NCBI GenBank assembly: GCA_013397935.1 | Contig: VZRN01001317.1 | Coordinates: forward strand, 2,996,266 to 3,060,265 | DNA length: 64,000 nt | From: Dasyornis broadbenti | Lineage: Eukaryota > Chordata > Aves > Passeriformes > Dasyornithidae | Reading direction: 5' to 3' | Part shown: positions 35,201-48,500 of the stretch, one piece after another | Layout of the letters: each line of letters opens with the position of its first letter | Numbering within the stretch: the stretch's first letter is position 1 | Position numbers and translations under genes: made by a program | Notes under the pieces: model-generated | Told to the model about the DNA's origin: nothing | Databases searched by the model: none | The model's input: only the letters and a program-made list of their open reading frames with translations

Positions 35201-38200
35201 CTTCCCCTTGTACAGAATGGGTAGGGGTTTTTTTTTGGTTGGTTTTTTTTTGGTTTTTTTTTTTTTTTTTGCTTCAGCGTGTGGCTCCATTAATCTCATT
35301 GTAACATTTTCATCTTCTCTGGTTCCAATTCCTACATCACTGCAAGGCTGCATCTCATCACACACATCTAATACATCATTTTAGTTTCAGTCATTAATCT
35401 TTGCTTTCCATTCAAAAGATAAGCCATGTTTAATAGCTATATCATGTAATCTGCATCAAGGTTCTGGAAGAACTATTTTGCAAACTTCAGGAAAACATTG
35501 TAGCTATACCAAATTTAATTACATACCCAAATATCATTTGTAAGAGGCCAAAAGTTCTCTCCGCAACAGCAAGGGCTAGGAATACATTTTAAATAATAAC
35601 TTCTGCTTGAGTCTTGGGAGAAATAAAAGAACACAATCAGTTCCCTCATGTCCCTCTCCCCCAGGCTAGTTAACATTATCGTTATACAATAAAGATAAGG
35701 ACACAGTTTTTAAAAAAAAAGACGTTAGTAATGACAAATATTTAGTAACCCAAAAGCACCCTCCCTGAAGAGGCAGAACACTTACAGAAGATTAGATTGC
35801 CAAGAGAATAAATGAGCCCTACGCTGATATTGCACACCTTGAGACAGGATTTAACCTGTGACAAGCACCATGGCTTCAAACATTTCTCCAACTGTCTGCC
35901 ACCACTTCTCATCCCGTAATGAGTGACAGCACAGCCTAAGCACTGCCAAGCACATAAAGGACGCTAAGGCACAACATCCAAGATCATGTTACTTTCATAC
36001 ACTGACATGTTTGATAACTTTGTGTTAAATCTTCACAAATATTTTCTAAAGTGCTCCAACAACACTGGGTCTTTTCCACCTAACGTTTTAGTTGAGGAGT
36101 GCACATGAACACACCGCGTCACCAACCACATCCCAGATTTCTCCAAACAGAATTAAAGCACAGGAAGTGACACAGAGCTCTTCGCTTCTCCTCTCGAATC
36201 ACAAGAGAGTTGTGAGGCATCTGGTGCCTAAATTGAGGTTGCAGAGACTGAAGAAGAGATTTTTTTCAGAGCTACTGCAATAAGATATTTTTGTGCTTGA
36301 TTCCTGCTTGACCTTTTCCCCTATGAGAAGCAGGTGGTGGCACTCTTTAGAATGATCATCCAGCCTTTCAGTAAAGAAATGTCACATGCTGGAGTTAAAA
36401 TAAGGGTAACATAGGACAAGATTAAAGGAGTGAACCAACCGGTCAACTTGTCCTTATCTGAGGGAACACATCTAATTATATTCAAAAGACTTCATTAAAC
36501 TTTGAAAGGAACTCTTTGCTTCTTAATTTTAGTGTAATAAGAACTATAAATAGAACCATTCACTAAATTAATAGTGCAGGCTCCTTGCAAGAAGAGGATA
36601 ATATGAGAGCTCATCACAGCACTTCACATCACAACTCGATTTTCAGATAAAGGGCAGATTTCAGAAAAGCCTCATTCCTTGAAGTAAAATGGCTTATTTT
36701 GAGGAGAACTGATGGTTCTAGTTAGCTGTGAATGACCACTGGGGCCTCTTAGAGCAGTACAGTTTCAAGAAAGTGTTGAAGGTTCCATATGAACAGTAAA
36801 TACATATAATACAAATCAAAACTGAGAGACACGGCTCTTTAAAGTTCATTGGGACTCCCATAAGTATATACAAGCTATCAACTTCAGGAAATCATTATGT
36901 TAAATAAAGTCACATTCCAAGCCATGCAGCTGCTTCTCCGGTTCCTGAATTCATAATCCCAAGATGTTTTCACAGCTTTTATTTAATGAACGTTCCTCAA
37001 CATATAGTTAGACCTCCAGGCTCAAAAACTAGAAGGCAAATAAAAAGCAATAAAAATTCTTTGGTTTTTTTTTTTAAACCTCATTATGTTTTAAGCCAAC
37101 CTTATGAGCAGGAGAAGAAGTAAATAGTGAGTTTTGACTGCCCGAGGTTCCTAAGAGCAAAACATCTTTTAGGAAGAAAGTTAGAAACACAATAATCCAC
37201 AAATGTATTTAGATCGTCTGCTCCTTTAGTCTTTCCCATTGGCAGTAAATTTAATAAACATGTTTATTGTCAGCAACTGAAGCACTGCAATTCAGGAAGA
37301 CCTCAGTTCCACCCTTTCCTTTACTGTATCTAATCAGACAATAAATAAACACTATTGCATTCTCCAGAGTCAGGTAGGTCCCTCTGTATGGGCTGCTTTT
37401 GATTTCTTCTTAGGACTGGATTAACAGTTCCTCTGTACACTGTTTTTCTGACCGTTTTTCCCCTAACTTCCTTTCTTAAGTCCTTCCTCATTTCCCAACG
37501 CCAACAGTACATACACTCAAAATCATCTCCCTGGAAATATCTGCAAAATTTCCATGCGGAAAAAGTGACCCTTTTCCCCTTAAAAAGCTGTGTTTTCAAC
37601 AAACACCATCATCTCTCTTCATGATTTGACCAGTCCATTAAAGTCAGACTGAGACTCGCAGATTTTAACCCCTGCACCCTAAACCCTAGAGCTCCAGACA
37701 GGTAAGGGTATCCCCAAAACACCAGATCAGCTCTTGCTGCAGAACCCACCCACAGCTTTTAGCTCAGTGTGTTTTGCACCAGCAGAGCATTCAGCAGCTC
37801 AGCGGCATTAGGACCATGTCAATTCCAGAATTATCCAGCAAAGCAGAGGTTTCATAGATAAAAGCAGGCCTGCCTTTGGTGCTGGACATAGGTAAGAACG
37901 AGTGTTGATTCAAACGTGGGTGTCACAACCAGGTGCAGCAATCTCTTGTTGATCTTGCTGCTTGATTTTCCTGCACCCGCACTCTGCTCAGGGCTCACAC
38001 CGTGCAGTGCAACTCATAGGAACCACAACTGACAGAGCCCTGGCTTCCTTGGACGCAACCCTGAGCTCCCTCAACAGCCCTGAGTTCTTTTCGGAGCACA
38101 CTGACTGAATAATGCAAACTGCCACTTACAGAGAAGTTCTTAACTTCTAAGGAAACGTGATGAAATGCATCCATATAATGGATTAGATGATCCAAGACAG

Positions 38201-39127
38201 GGAAAGGAAAACAAGGTATCTCATGAATACCCTGCACAGTGGTGCTCTGTGTGTTCTACTGGTGTTTAATACAGTGAATAGTGCTTAATGCATTCTGCTA
38301 AAGAGCCTCAGGCCTTTGGAAGATTCATTCTGGGAAACAAACAAAATCCTATTAAATGCATTTGTACTGGTAATCTCCCTATATTATATTAAAATAATCT
38401 GTGAAGAAATCAGAATACTGATTATGAGCAAGGCATCCAAAATGGATTACGGGACAAAACAGCGAGCTGGAATTTTCACATTTAAAGAGTTTTACGTCAA
38501 TGACGTCCACTTTATCAGCACGTATCACAAAAAAAAACCCTTGCAAATTCATACAGATCTCAGGGAAGAATATATGCCATCTTCTCATAAGGAAATAATA
38601 TGAGAATGGAATTGTGTGGAAAAGGAAAGGAAGGCATATGGGATATGGTGGCTGTGAAACCTTACAGGCTTACAGGAGACACTGAAGTTTTTTTAAGAGA
38701 ACTAAGTTTATGTTCTCTAAATTAATTTATCTCAAATTACTGGAATGCATTGAACCAATACAAACATTATTCCATTCTGTTCTGACACCTCCTGCCAGTA
38801 GATGACTTTCTATTTAGTAAAAGCCAGAGTCTACTTGGAGAAAGCATAGCCAGAATCAAACTCAACTATCTCTATCCTGCTACAAATCTGGCTTCTTTTA
38901 GAATTACAACATGCAGCTTTCCAGCTCTTATCCACAATGAATAACTTTCCTCAGTCATTAAAAAACTTCTTTTTCTAAGCCGTTTCAATGTGATTGCTGA
39001 GCTCAGAAACACTGGAGAAGATTTTATTTTATGCTTTGGGATAAAGCTTTCACTAGTCAGGCATTATAACAACCTCTTAATAATTCCATGTTGATCTTGA
39101 CAATTTCAAGCCTATTCCCTCTGTTAC
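32269..39127. other. Unique sequence with scattered weak exon-like signals
   Basis: If the minus-strand gene is real, this is largely intron. A CT-rich stretch lies at 33340-33440, and a G/T-rich tract (T runs separated by GGTTGG) at 35227-35270. At 34554-34748 a GC-rich patch is open on both strands; the plus frame ends near CCCCCAG|GTGACT, but no good acceptor opens it. At 34758-34868 a minus acceptor (TTTCCTACACAG) opens a short frame without a donor. At 37330-37602 and 37995-38237 minus frames have one plausible splice signal each. None of these is supported well enough to call. Confidence 0.4.
35227..35270. repeat. T/GG low-complexity tract
   Basis: Long T runs are split by GGTTGG and GG, ending in about 17 T. 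This is simple sequence with no sign of a mobile element. Confidence 0.85.
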
Positions 39128-39182
39128 CAAAGAATTGTTTAGGAGCATAGCTGAGATTCACTCGATCCCAGTTCCGGAGGTG
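39128..39182 (-). CDS. Candidate 55-base exon, unidentified (weak)
   Basis: On the minus strand TGCTTGGATTTCCTGTGCAG is an excellent acceptor and opens phase 0 with HLRNWDRVNLSYAPKQFF, followed by one base before a poor donor (TTTG|GTAACA). The phase 0 start fits the phase 0 end of the candidate at 44094-44139. The same frame is open upstream as far as 39307, so alternative acceptors (for example GTGTGGTCTTGCAG) are possible, and it is open downstream to a stop at 39057-39059. No domain is recognised. Confidence 0.16.
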
Positions 39183-39363
39183 CTGCACAGGAAATCCAAG
39201 CACATAAACTGCAAAACTGCAAGACCACACAGTTCCTTTCCCCTCTTCATTTTCTTCCCCCACAATCTCATTCTTAAAAATATTATCATTTGACACCAAA
39301 TAACCTGTGAATGGAACGTTTGAAATCTGCAGAAAATTGTTTATTTACAGCTAATACATCCCT

Positions 39364-39402
39364 CAGCTATTCCGATAGCTATCATCTCCAGCTATTCCGA
39401 TA
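39364..39402. repeat. Direct repeat, 14 bases, 25-base period
   Basis: CAGCTATTCCGATA occurs at 39364-39377 and again, identically, at 39389-39402, with 11 bases between the copies. It is a small local duplication with no obvious function. Confidence 0.9.
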
Positions 39403-42400
39403 TTCTTAGTGCTGTGTGTTTACCTTGCAGTAACTGCTTGGCAAACACACAGCTTGGAATAAGTGTTTTGTTAATGGTAGTTCCAATGTGAATTTACTAA
39501 AAGTCTACACGAAGTTAAATTATAATGAATTACAAAGACAAACAACATATTGGGTTTTCCATTCATTTATACTGCAGCCAGTGCAAGTCTGCTAGTTTCT
39601 AGTGAGATAAATCATGATAGCCTCAATAAGGCAAAGAACAATTCCCCGTAACAATTGCCAGAGCAAACACATCACAAGGGTCCCAGCAGTTCCTTCTAGC
39701 ACTAGAAACTATAAAACAACACAATCAACCTCAGGCCAAAGTTTGGCTGCTGAAACTTGATTACTCCAGGGCACTTAAATCTCAACATTCAGGTCATTTC
39801 ATCAAGGTCGCACTTTTTACGTAGGAAAAGATTAACACTGATATCGCCTGGTTCTATGTGATAACTGCAGTGATATTGAAAAGTAGAAGAATTCTGCATA
39901 CACACTCAATTTACTGTTAAAATCATGGCTGTGTTTTTGCATGATTTACAAAATTACTGTTGCTTTTTATAAGGTGATGTTCTCAGAGGGGACCAGGAAA
40001 GCCAGAATAGAGTTGCACACTGATTATTGCAGCTTCAAATCCCCTCATGACTTATTCCAAGGATGTGCTTAAACATGTCCCAACATATTATTTTTAGCAT
40101 TGCCAAACACAAAGATTTTTTTAAAAAAAATCTAATTCAATGCCTTGCAAGAATCATAATACTGCCTTAAAAGCCATGAAACTTTGTCTGAAGAAAAGCC
40201 GTCAAGTTTCTTCCCTGCCTCCTATTTTTCTGATGCTATTAGGTGTCTTTGCTTCAGATTTTCAAGGCTTTCTCCAAACAATGGGCAAAACAATTTCACT
40301 GAAAATTAAAGCCAAGATTCTCATGAACTCCGTTGACCACAGAAAACAAAGTGTGAAGAGAAGTATCACAGAACCATGACAAAGCCTGACACTTTCTCAG
40401 CTCTGTATTTTTCTTCTCATTTCTGATACACTTTAGCGGTAAGCAGCAAACACTTGTGTTCTGGAAACACAACTCTTTTGTGTGTGCATTCACCTGAGTC
40501 TTCCTGACGCATTTGAACATTATACTCGAGGCTAGGTTGACTTCTTTTACTCTGAAGAGATCAGTTATTTCTTTCAGGAAAACAAGGTCACTTACCAATG
40601 TGTAAGACAAGGACAGAAAGGATAGAAAGCCTGTGTGAAGAAATAAAAAGCTTCAACATAGGACATTATTTGATTAAGTTAAAATATTCCTCATCTGCCT
40701 GTTCCAGCAACAACAGTAAGCACCATTACTTAATTTTAGAAATAATAAATAGAGTATTTTGATCTTAATAAGTGGCACTGAGGTAAATCCATTCTTATGC
40801 AACTACAGGATGCAGGAGCAAACACGCTCTGAAATCACTTCTGCTTTAAAAATCAAACCATGCTGATACAGGGCTTCACCTTCTTGAGAGATGGAAGGGT
40901 TGCCAGTGACTTCACTTTAGATGCATTATGTCCTTTTACCATAAATCACACAAGACAGAGACAAACACAGAATCAGCACTGACTAATCTCCCAAACAGGT
41001 GATTTTAATAATGACATGACAGCTGTAAAAGAAGTCCCTTAATTTCAGGTTCTCTTTACATTTCTAAAAGCAATGTGACCTAAAAGCACATGCACCAGAT
41101 GCAGTCTATATCGTTTCCAGAGTATTTTCTGTCAAATAACGTTCTTATACTAGGGGGGAAAAAAAAAAAAAAAACAAAAACAAAATGTATCTGCATGCTT
41201 TGGAAATACTCCTTCAAAGTCTCAAGGCTAGAAGATTAAATACCACAATATATTTAAAGAATGCTCTCAAAGCACCTAAACACCTGGGTTTCACTCATTT
41301 GTGCTAATATAAATCTTCTTGCTACGGCGAGTACTGAAGCATAACAAAAAGATCCAAAATCTTACGTTCAGCATCTCCGTGACAAGAAATACACCAGGAT
41401 AGAGGATCACTAACATTAAAAGTTGCAGGTTTCACTAAGATACCCAAACCATTTTCAGCAATAACTCAAGGGTGAAATAAAATATACATTAGATGGTGGC
41501 TGCACCACTTGAAAATCATGTTTCTGTGTATATACCTTTGTTTATAATGTTATATTGAAAGAATCACCATATTGTACAGCATTCTACATGTGCACTGCAA
41601 AGGAGAGGGGATGAGAGAGAGAAAAATTATTAAATTCTTATTGAATTGCCAGAAATTGTTTCCAACTGTTGTTAGTCACCTTTTGAATCTAGGAAAGGTC
41701 TTGTATTAATACAGAGTACAGCTGATTCTTCAACTGAAAAATAATCTGTTATTTCTTGGTAGGATAGATTACAAAGCATGGTATTTATGGCATCTATGTG
41801 ATGTAAAGACATTTAGTAGATCTGAAAAAAATCTATCACAAAAGCATAGTAAATGCATAACAGAATGTACAATTTTTTACCAGGAATAGCATAAGGAGCT
41901 AAGGTAGGAACAATCTGTGGTAATAATTCATCCATTTCCAAAGAGAAAAAAATTAAAAATCTGTTACTGCAGATGATTGGATTTTCAGAGTTGTATGTGA
42001 CCATTTTATTGCCAAGCACCAGCATAGAAAGAACTAAGTACTATTACTTATTTCCTTCATTTTTTCCTCAGAGTCAAATATAAGTCAAGAAAATCTTAGA
42101 TGTTTTCATTGGTATAAAAAAAAAAAATATGCAAAGAACCTCATCACAACAATGTTTTATATGTTACTAACATGCCAGAGAAGGGATCTTTGCCTCCCTG
42201 TATCTCCTAAAGATGGGTTAATGTCCAAAATGTAACTTTTAACTGGATGGGTATCAGCAGCCATTCTTGCTTAGCCATTGAAACGCCATTACGCACTTAC
42301 AGAAATAAGAAAACACTTTGTTTTCATTCAATTAGTCCTGAAGAACTTGTCTGCAGAACTCTCAGAGTAATGCAATGATATGAATGAAGATGGCACCAAA

Positions 42401-44093
42401 CCTTTCTCTGGCGACTCTCATGCCTGGAGTTGTGACCAGCTTTGAAACCAAGTGAAGCTCCCCACGTGAGTGATGTGACAGACACCAGGACCCAAGCGTG
42501 CAGCTCCTTGCTTTGACGTTGTTTCTCATGTTACTTCTTCCAAGCTACTTTTGCTGGCACGCCATAGTTGTTAATGCACTGCCTTTCACAGCTCTTTTTT
42601 CCACTGCATTTTATGTTCTGCACTGCTGTCACTTCCTTACAGAGAGCCAGACTGTGCACGGAGCAGAAGAAAATTTTATTTTATTACTGAGCCCAAAAGC
42701 CAATTATCAGAAGATAATACAGTCATGCAGTCAGGGCAGAAACATCATTTCCTTTCTCTCCATGGGACCGAACAGGTCTTAAGAATTTTACATTCCATTG
42801 ATTTGTTTAACAGGAGCTTAAAAATGAATCATCAGGCACAGATCCTTTCTGCAGCACCAAGAGCCTCCTGCTGCAGTCAGTTTAGCAGGGCTGCTACACA
42901 ACACAGCCATGATTTCCAAGAGCATTGAAAGCCCTTGACTCAGTGCAAGAATCAGGGCTCTGCCTCCAAGAATTTCTTTTATTGTGCTTGCTTAAGTCCT
43001 TGTACAAGAGGTGTTCAGCCTCTCCATGATAAGAGCTTATAAAATGTCCAGATTTGGCTTTGACATGTACAAAAAAAACATGTCAGAATCTCATTATTTT
43101 TATCTTTAATAGAACACAATTAAAGATTACATCCCATACAGGGCTTAAGGGGCACCAAACCAGCCAAATTAGGACTCATTTCCAAAAAGAGTTCTGATGA
43201 TGTAACCATTTAAAGAACAAGATGGTGCTCAGTTTCGTTTTGTTAAAATATCTTATAATTTACATAAACACAGCTCCATTCTTTCACACAGAAAAACCTG
43301 AAAACTGTTGCGAAACAAGACCTCTCAATTTACATTACATTTGGCCTCACATAACTGTATAATAAAAAGAACAAAAGATAGCTTATAACTCCCCTTTAAG
43401 TATATCTTCAAAATACACAAATGCATTTTGTTTTTTGAAGCTTTCATCAGCATGACAACATAGAAACGGTTTTCACCTTTTCCAAATGGTTTGGAAAGAA
43501 ATAGCTAGACATTCTTTTACTACTTTTTAAAAATATATTTTCCTCCTCTATCCAGACTAAAATGTTTCTAGCATTGATGAGCCTTATGACACACATAAAT
43601 TACCTTGAAATCTATCTCTTCATGAAATGAATCGAATGGTAGTGTAGAACACAAATATGCTTTTGTTTCAAATGTGGAAACAATATTTCACCAGGCCTGG
43701 AAAGGGAGAACTTAACTTGGTTCTGTTTATTGCAGCAATCATTTTTATTTTAGACTGAACACTGGAAGAACAGTTTAGTGGCAAATTGGTTACATTTCCA
43801 GTATGTAAACTACATTACCAGGTGAAGTAGAAAGAACACCCTTTATTAAAGGTTCTGTTTTTTTCAAAACTAGATTCAGCACGACAGTAAAAGGCAGAAT
43901 GAACTGACACTCAGCTCTGTCACATTGTATTCCCATTTACACCACTCAGATTGTCTTAACTGGTTTTTTACTGCCATGAATTCAGAAATCAATTTCTAAC
44001 ACCACTCATAAACTTAGGGTTTTTATATAAGTGTACACAGCATTCACACATATATGAGTGTGAAACACAAAGAAGAAACAACCGTCACCTTAC
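39403..44093. other. Unique AT-rich sequence with a strong-looking pseudo-exon
   Basis: At 40596-40630 (minus strand) a consensus acceptor (TTTTTATTTCTTCACACAG) and donor (CATTG|GTAAGTGACC) flank only 35 bases. All three frames are open but the peptide is not informative, so I regard it as a pseudo-exon unless RNA shows otherwise. An A run lies at 41159-41174. No transposon or RNA gene is recognised. Confidence 0.4.
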
Positions 44094-44139
44094 CAGTCGC
44101 CTTCTCCCCTGGATTTGTGCTACAACTGCTCTTTTGCTG
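44094..44139 (-). CDS. Candidate 46-base exon, unidentified
   Basis: The splice signals are the best pair in the window. The acceptor TTCTCTCTCTTTTATTTTCAAAG and the donor CGACTG|GTAAGGTGAC enclose 46 bases. In the frame with one base completing a split codon the segment reads SKRAVVAQIQGRRRL and ends in phase 0. A second frame is also open (QQKSSCSTNPGEKAT). The first frame joins in phase with the candidate at 44829-44883. The peptide is basic and has no recognised motif. A short exon with strong sites can be a real micro-exon or a splicing decoy, and sequence alone cannot decide. Confidence 0.27.
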
Positions 44140-44828
44140 CTTTGAAAATAAAAGAGAGAGAATAAATTCAGACGGGAAAAAAAAAATCATTATACTCTAA
44201 TCCACTACTAGATTTTCAATATAACAATCCGTTAGTGGTGTTATCTGAGAAGTATTGGTATCAGAAGACCTGACCTTAATCTTTTCATTCTGAGACAGTA
44301 TTTCCAGAGCAATTCAATGTCCATGACATCTAAACACACACACAAGTGCATACACAAAAGTGAAAAGTCTTCCTATGTTTCCATGACTGTTTACAACTTT
44401 TTACAAAACCAAAAATTGTTCTCTTCAACTGTATTAAGTTCAATATTATAATGTCATAAGTAGAAATTTCATTAAACATTCAGATGACATATGACTTGAA
44501 CACTTCCCTAGGATTTACATTCCTGATTAGAGTTTCTAAATTACATCATGTGCACATTTAAACATGCAGAAAATAGTGTACAAAGTACACATTATTACTT
44601 CCAAGTACTATTAAAGGTATTTTACCTCTATAAACACACAGCAAAAATGCACACATATAAGACAGAGGTAAAAATACAGCTAATTAAAAAAAAATAAATA
44701 AAAAACTCAAAAAACACAAGGCAGGAGGGCTTGTTTTCTGTTTTGCCATTTCCATCAGCTGTCTGATCATTTTGCTGACAATCATCCTCCCCAATCACTT
44801 TGTGGGTACTCAGAGGAGGTCATCTCAC

Positions 44829-44883
44829 CTTCTCTCTGGTGCTGAATCCTTGAATTCTACTTCAGTAAACTGCAGCTCATTGT
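44829..44883 (-). CDS. Candidate 55-base exon, unidentified (weak acceptor)
   Basis: On the minus strand GAGAAG|GTGAGATG is a strong donor. The preceding frame reads NELQFTEVEFKDSAPER, a plausible coding peptide. The acceptor (GATACCACACAG) has a poor polypyrimidine tract. The exon takes two bases to complete a split codon at its start and leaves two at its end. This lets it join 49166-49257 upstream and 44094-44139 downstream without a stop. The phase agreement is the main support; each junction has roughly a one in three chance of agreeing by luck. Confidence 0.16.
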
Positions 44884-45465
44884 CTGTGTGGTATCAATTA
44901 TCTTTTATACTGCAATAAGCACCTTTAGTTTTCTAATCACAGCACTTATCTGGGTGACAATTCATCAGAAATGGGAAAAGTAACATTCCAAAACATAGAC
45001 TTCATCATTAAATGAGAACAAAGAGGAAAAAGGCTGTACTCAGGCTTAGGAAGGAATTCTGTGAGATCAGATGCTCTCTTTCCATGTCAGTCCATAATTT
45101 TTACATGACTCACACTGTTTCATGTGTGCCCTCAGGGATCCACAGCTGGCCGTAAGATCTACTCCCTGACTGCCCCCAGCCCTGACCAGCTGTGAATCAC
45201 ATTTCTCCACAATGTGAGCTCTTAAATCAACCAGCACTACCCACACTACAGACTATTCTGCAGCCACGGATTGTTAATCTCTTGATATCAAGACAGAAAA
45301 CATGTTGTCATTTTCTAGGTCCAGCTTTCAGATTTGCATTATTTTACTGCTTGTAAAAGCTGCGTGCCCTATGCTGTTGATTGCAGTAATTCATTCAAAC
45401 ATCTCATTTAAATACACAAGCGTAGCCTAACCAACTGATTTGTTCCATCTTTGGAACACTGGTCC
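44884..45465. other. Unique sequence upstream of the CR1 fragment
   Basis: No gene, RNA or repeat is recognised before the CR1 3' end begins near 45466. Confidence 0.5.
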
Positions 45466-45558
45466 AGTGGAAGGTGCCCTGCCCATTGCGGGGGGTTTGG
45501 AACTGGATGAGCTTTAAGGTCCCTTCCAACCCAAACTATTCTATAATTCTAAGATTTT
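45466..45558 (+). mobile_element. CR1 LINE 3' end
   Basis: The sequence reads GTGGAAGGTGCCCTGCCCAT, then a G-run, GGAACTGGATGAGCTTTAAG, GTCCCTTCCAACCCAAACTA and TTCTATAATTCTAAGATT. This is the conserved 3' untranslated end of avian CR1, including its terminal ATTCTATGATTCTA-type short repeats. CR1 copies are usually 5'-truncated, as here, where only about 90 bases remain recognisable. There is no poly(A) tail, as expected for CR1. The element is dead and points in the plus direction. Confidence 0.88.
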
Positions 45559-48500
45559 GAGTTCTGGAAGGCACCTGTACCTGCCTTTCATGGTGGTGTT
45601 TTGGTTTTTCTCTTGGAATATGGACAGAGTCACTGTTATATCAATAAAGGCCTCAGTTCTCAAGTTTTACTTTCAACAAAATATGTCACCAGGAAGAGAC
45701 ATTTAGGTTGGATACAGTAGTCCTGATCCAGCCTTGGCTGTGCGTCTTCCCACAAAATGAGAACACCAGTAGCTGGAAGAACCATCCTCCTAAGACAACA
45801 ACAGCAGACTGAAGACAAAAAATAGTAATAATTTAAAAATACTAAATTAGAGGTGTTAACAGTTTGTATTTGAAGTCTGTAAATAAAAATGCAGGGGTAG
45901 GTTCTACAAGGCGTTGCTTTACAATTTAGAGCAGGGGAGACGGAAGAAAAACAGAAGCTAGGATGATATTGATAATTGGGAACGATCTTCAGGCTCCCCT
46001 CACATCCTTAACCAACTGCAATGTAGATTCCTTAGTTTCTCTCCTAGCAGAGTTCTGAGTATGTTTTCCTATACAAGTGTCTCTGGAATAAGAACTCAGG
46101 GCTACAATCCCACTGCTGTCCTTCAGCTGTCAGCTCTCCCTTTCTCTACTTATTGGCACTAAAAAAATTTGAAACAATAGCCCAATTCTCAACAGGGCTT
46201 TGCTTGGCTAATTGAGCACAATAATGTACATGAAGAGCTTTTTTGTTCATAGCATTCCCAGCTGAACCAGGTCAGCTCTAATTACTGGCTAAAACATTTC
46301 CATAAGTACAGAATTAAAACGCTCTCTGGGCAAGCCTGATCTGCTCGTCCTATTATTCCTGCAGACATGGGCACGAATAGCTTTGGACATCCTTAGTGCA
46401 ATTATCTACATCTGATCTAAGAATTTAGTCTTCACAGTCAGCACAGGGAAACAGGCAATACCACAGCCTGAGCTGCTCACTCTTTTCTAATGTGCACCTT
46501 CAACCGCGATGATTTACATGAGAGAAACCCCTCCTCCTCGGCTGGCTGTGATCTGAGTGCCCACAGCAGACTCCTGCCATCCTCAGTTACACAAAACCTA
46601 CCCCACCACGACCAGCCTCGCATTTGAGTTCGCAAAGCTCAGTGACAGCTCTACACAGGAAGTTTTATTTAACTAATAAATGACAAATTCATTTCAAAAA
46701 CTGGTTTGGATTGCTCGGCTTAAGAGAAGCCTCCCTCAGAGACTGGCTGGGTATGAACTGAGCAAATCTCACTGTTTCCTTAGCACCACCACCCCGGTGC
46801 TCCTAAATAGCAAAGGCCAATCTCAAAGAACATGTGAGTCATGTCTTTATAAAGCTCTAGGCCTGGGGCTGTACTTAAGAGGTACTCGAAGAAAATGGTG
46901 AGACAAGAACAGAAACCGAGCAAGCTTGTGGCAAAAAAAATGTACCAGCAAAGACAGAGTATTCTTTTTAAAAGCCCAAACAAAATGTAGGTTCTTGTAA
47001 CTCCTGATACAGCACAGAGGGATAGTAAAAAAAAAATAAATAAATAAAATTTTATTCCTACTTTCTCCTGATAGATTTTGTTCATACTCAGTGATACATG
47101 AGCTTCCAAATATCAAGGGCTGCTTTATACCTTCTTCTTTTCCTCCTGGCTAATGGGTAATAGAAAACAAACCCACTTGAATCAAACTTTTATCTTCATT
47201 TTAGCTTCTCAAAGCAAACTGCCATTTCTTCATGAAGACAGAAACAAGGTATAATGAAAGACAAAAAACATACACAGCAATGGAATGAGGCATAGCAAAG
47301 ACATTTGCCCTGCAACAAGTATGCCATGTACATGTTTGACTGTGGTTGCAATTTGCATAGAAAGGCAATTCTAGCAGGATATTGCACACTCCTGTACCAT
47401 TCAACAAAACAGCAGTGATCAAAGATGCCTTTAAAATGAAATATATACATTTTAAAAAGTGAAATAAGGGAGGATATAAAGTGAGTCCCTTTTAAATTCC
47501 TAACATGACAGTCTGTTTTGTCATTTCTTATCAGCCTACTTTGTGCAGTGCCATAGCTGATTACATCTTTTTTGAATCCACAGAAGCTAAACCAAAACTG
47601 CTTTTCTTAAACTTTTAATAAGCAACTGGAAGCAGCACAATGGCCCCTGTAACTGCAAGTCCCTGCAAGCTCCCGTGCATCAGCACTTCCCACAAGCCCG
47701 AGGTGCTCGGGGGGTGGTGGTGTGTTATAAAATATGTTCTGCTTCGAGTAAGGACGTTCCAAGTCATTAAATGCCAGATCTTCCATGCACAAATAAAAAG
47801 CTGATGAATTCTTCTCCTTAGGATAATGGTATTGATATCCCTTCATGACTGTTTAGAGTAATAGATGCTAAACAGCAAAACCACTCAGTAACGCTGTGCT
47901 TTATTCCACAGTGCCTGTGAGTGCAGAAGGCGGGTATGTACTGAAACACCTCATTAGCTCCTGTTTATTCTGGCGACTTTTGGATCAGATTTTGAAGCCC
48001 CATTTTCCACAAAGTGTTTCTAAGCATGAATCAGGGCAGATCAGACTGGATATCTCTTCCATCAGCCAGGATAGGGACATCAAATCAGATTGCAACTGAG
48101 GGACTAAACCAGAGAAACGTGGGGATCTTTTTATTCCCTAGCAAAACAAGCCTTTCTCTCTTATAACTTCTCCATGGTTCCCTTTGTGTGACAAGATTGT
48201 TAAAATCAAAAAAAGGCCCCAGCTTTATCGAGTTGTAAATGTTGTCTACACAGGCATGTCCTCAAGCCTCTATCTGAGAACTCATCAGTTCTATCTGTAC
48301 TGATGAATCTTAGAAATACTGACCTCATTCAGCAATTCTTGCAGATGTACTTTCATTCCTAAGCAACTTCATAAATGCTTGCTGGGATTTGTGTTTGTTT
48401 TTTGTTGCTTCCATCATTCTCTGATCATCATTAGTGCTAAATCAATGTGTATCCCATTTCTAGGCCAATCACTATCAAACACCAATGAAATGAAAACTGT

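Noticed and set aside
37330..38237. Two minus-strand frames (37330-37602 and 37995-38237) with one plausible splice signal each
   Set aside because: Neither has both an acceptor and a donor of reasonable strength, and the peptides are not convincing.
38316..38603. 95-codon plus-strand frame with hydrophobic then charged residues
   Set aside because: No splice signals and no family resemblance; the opposite strand is also open.
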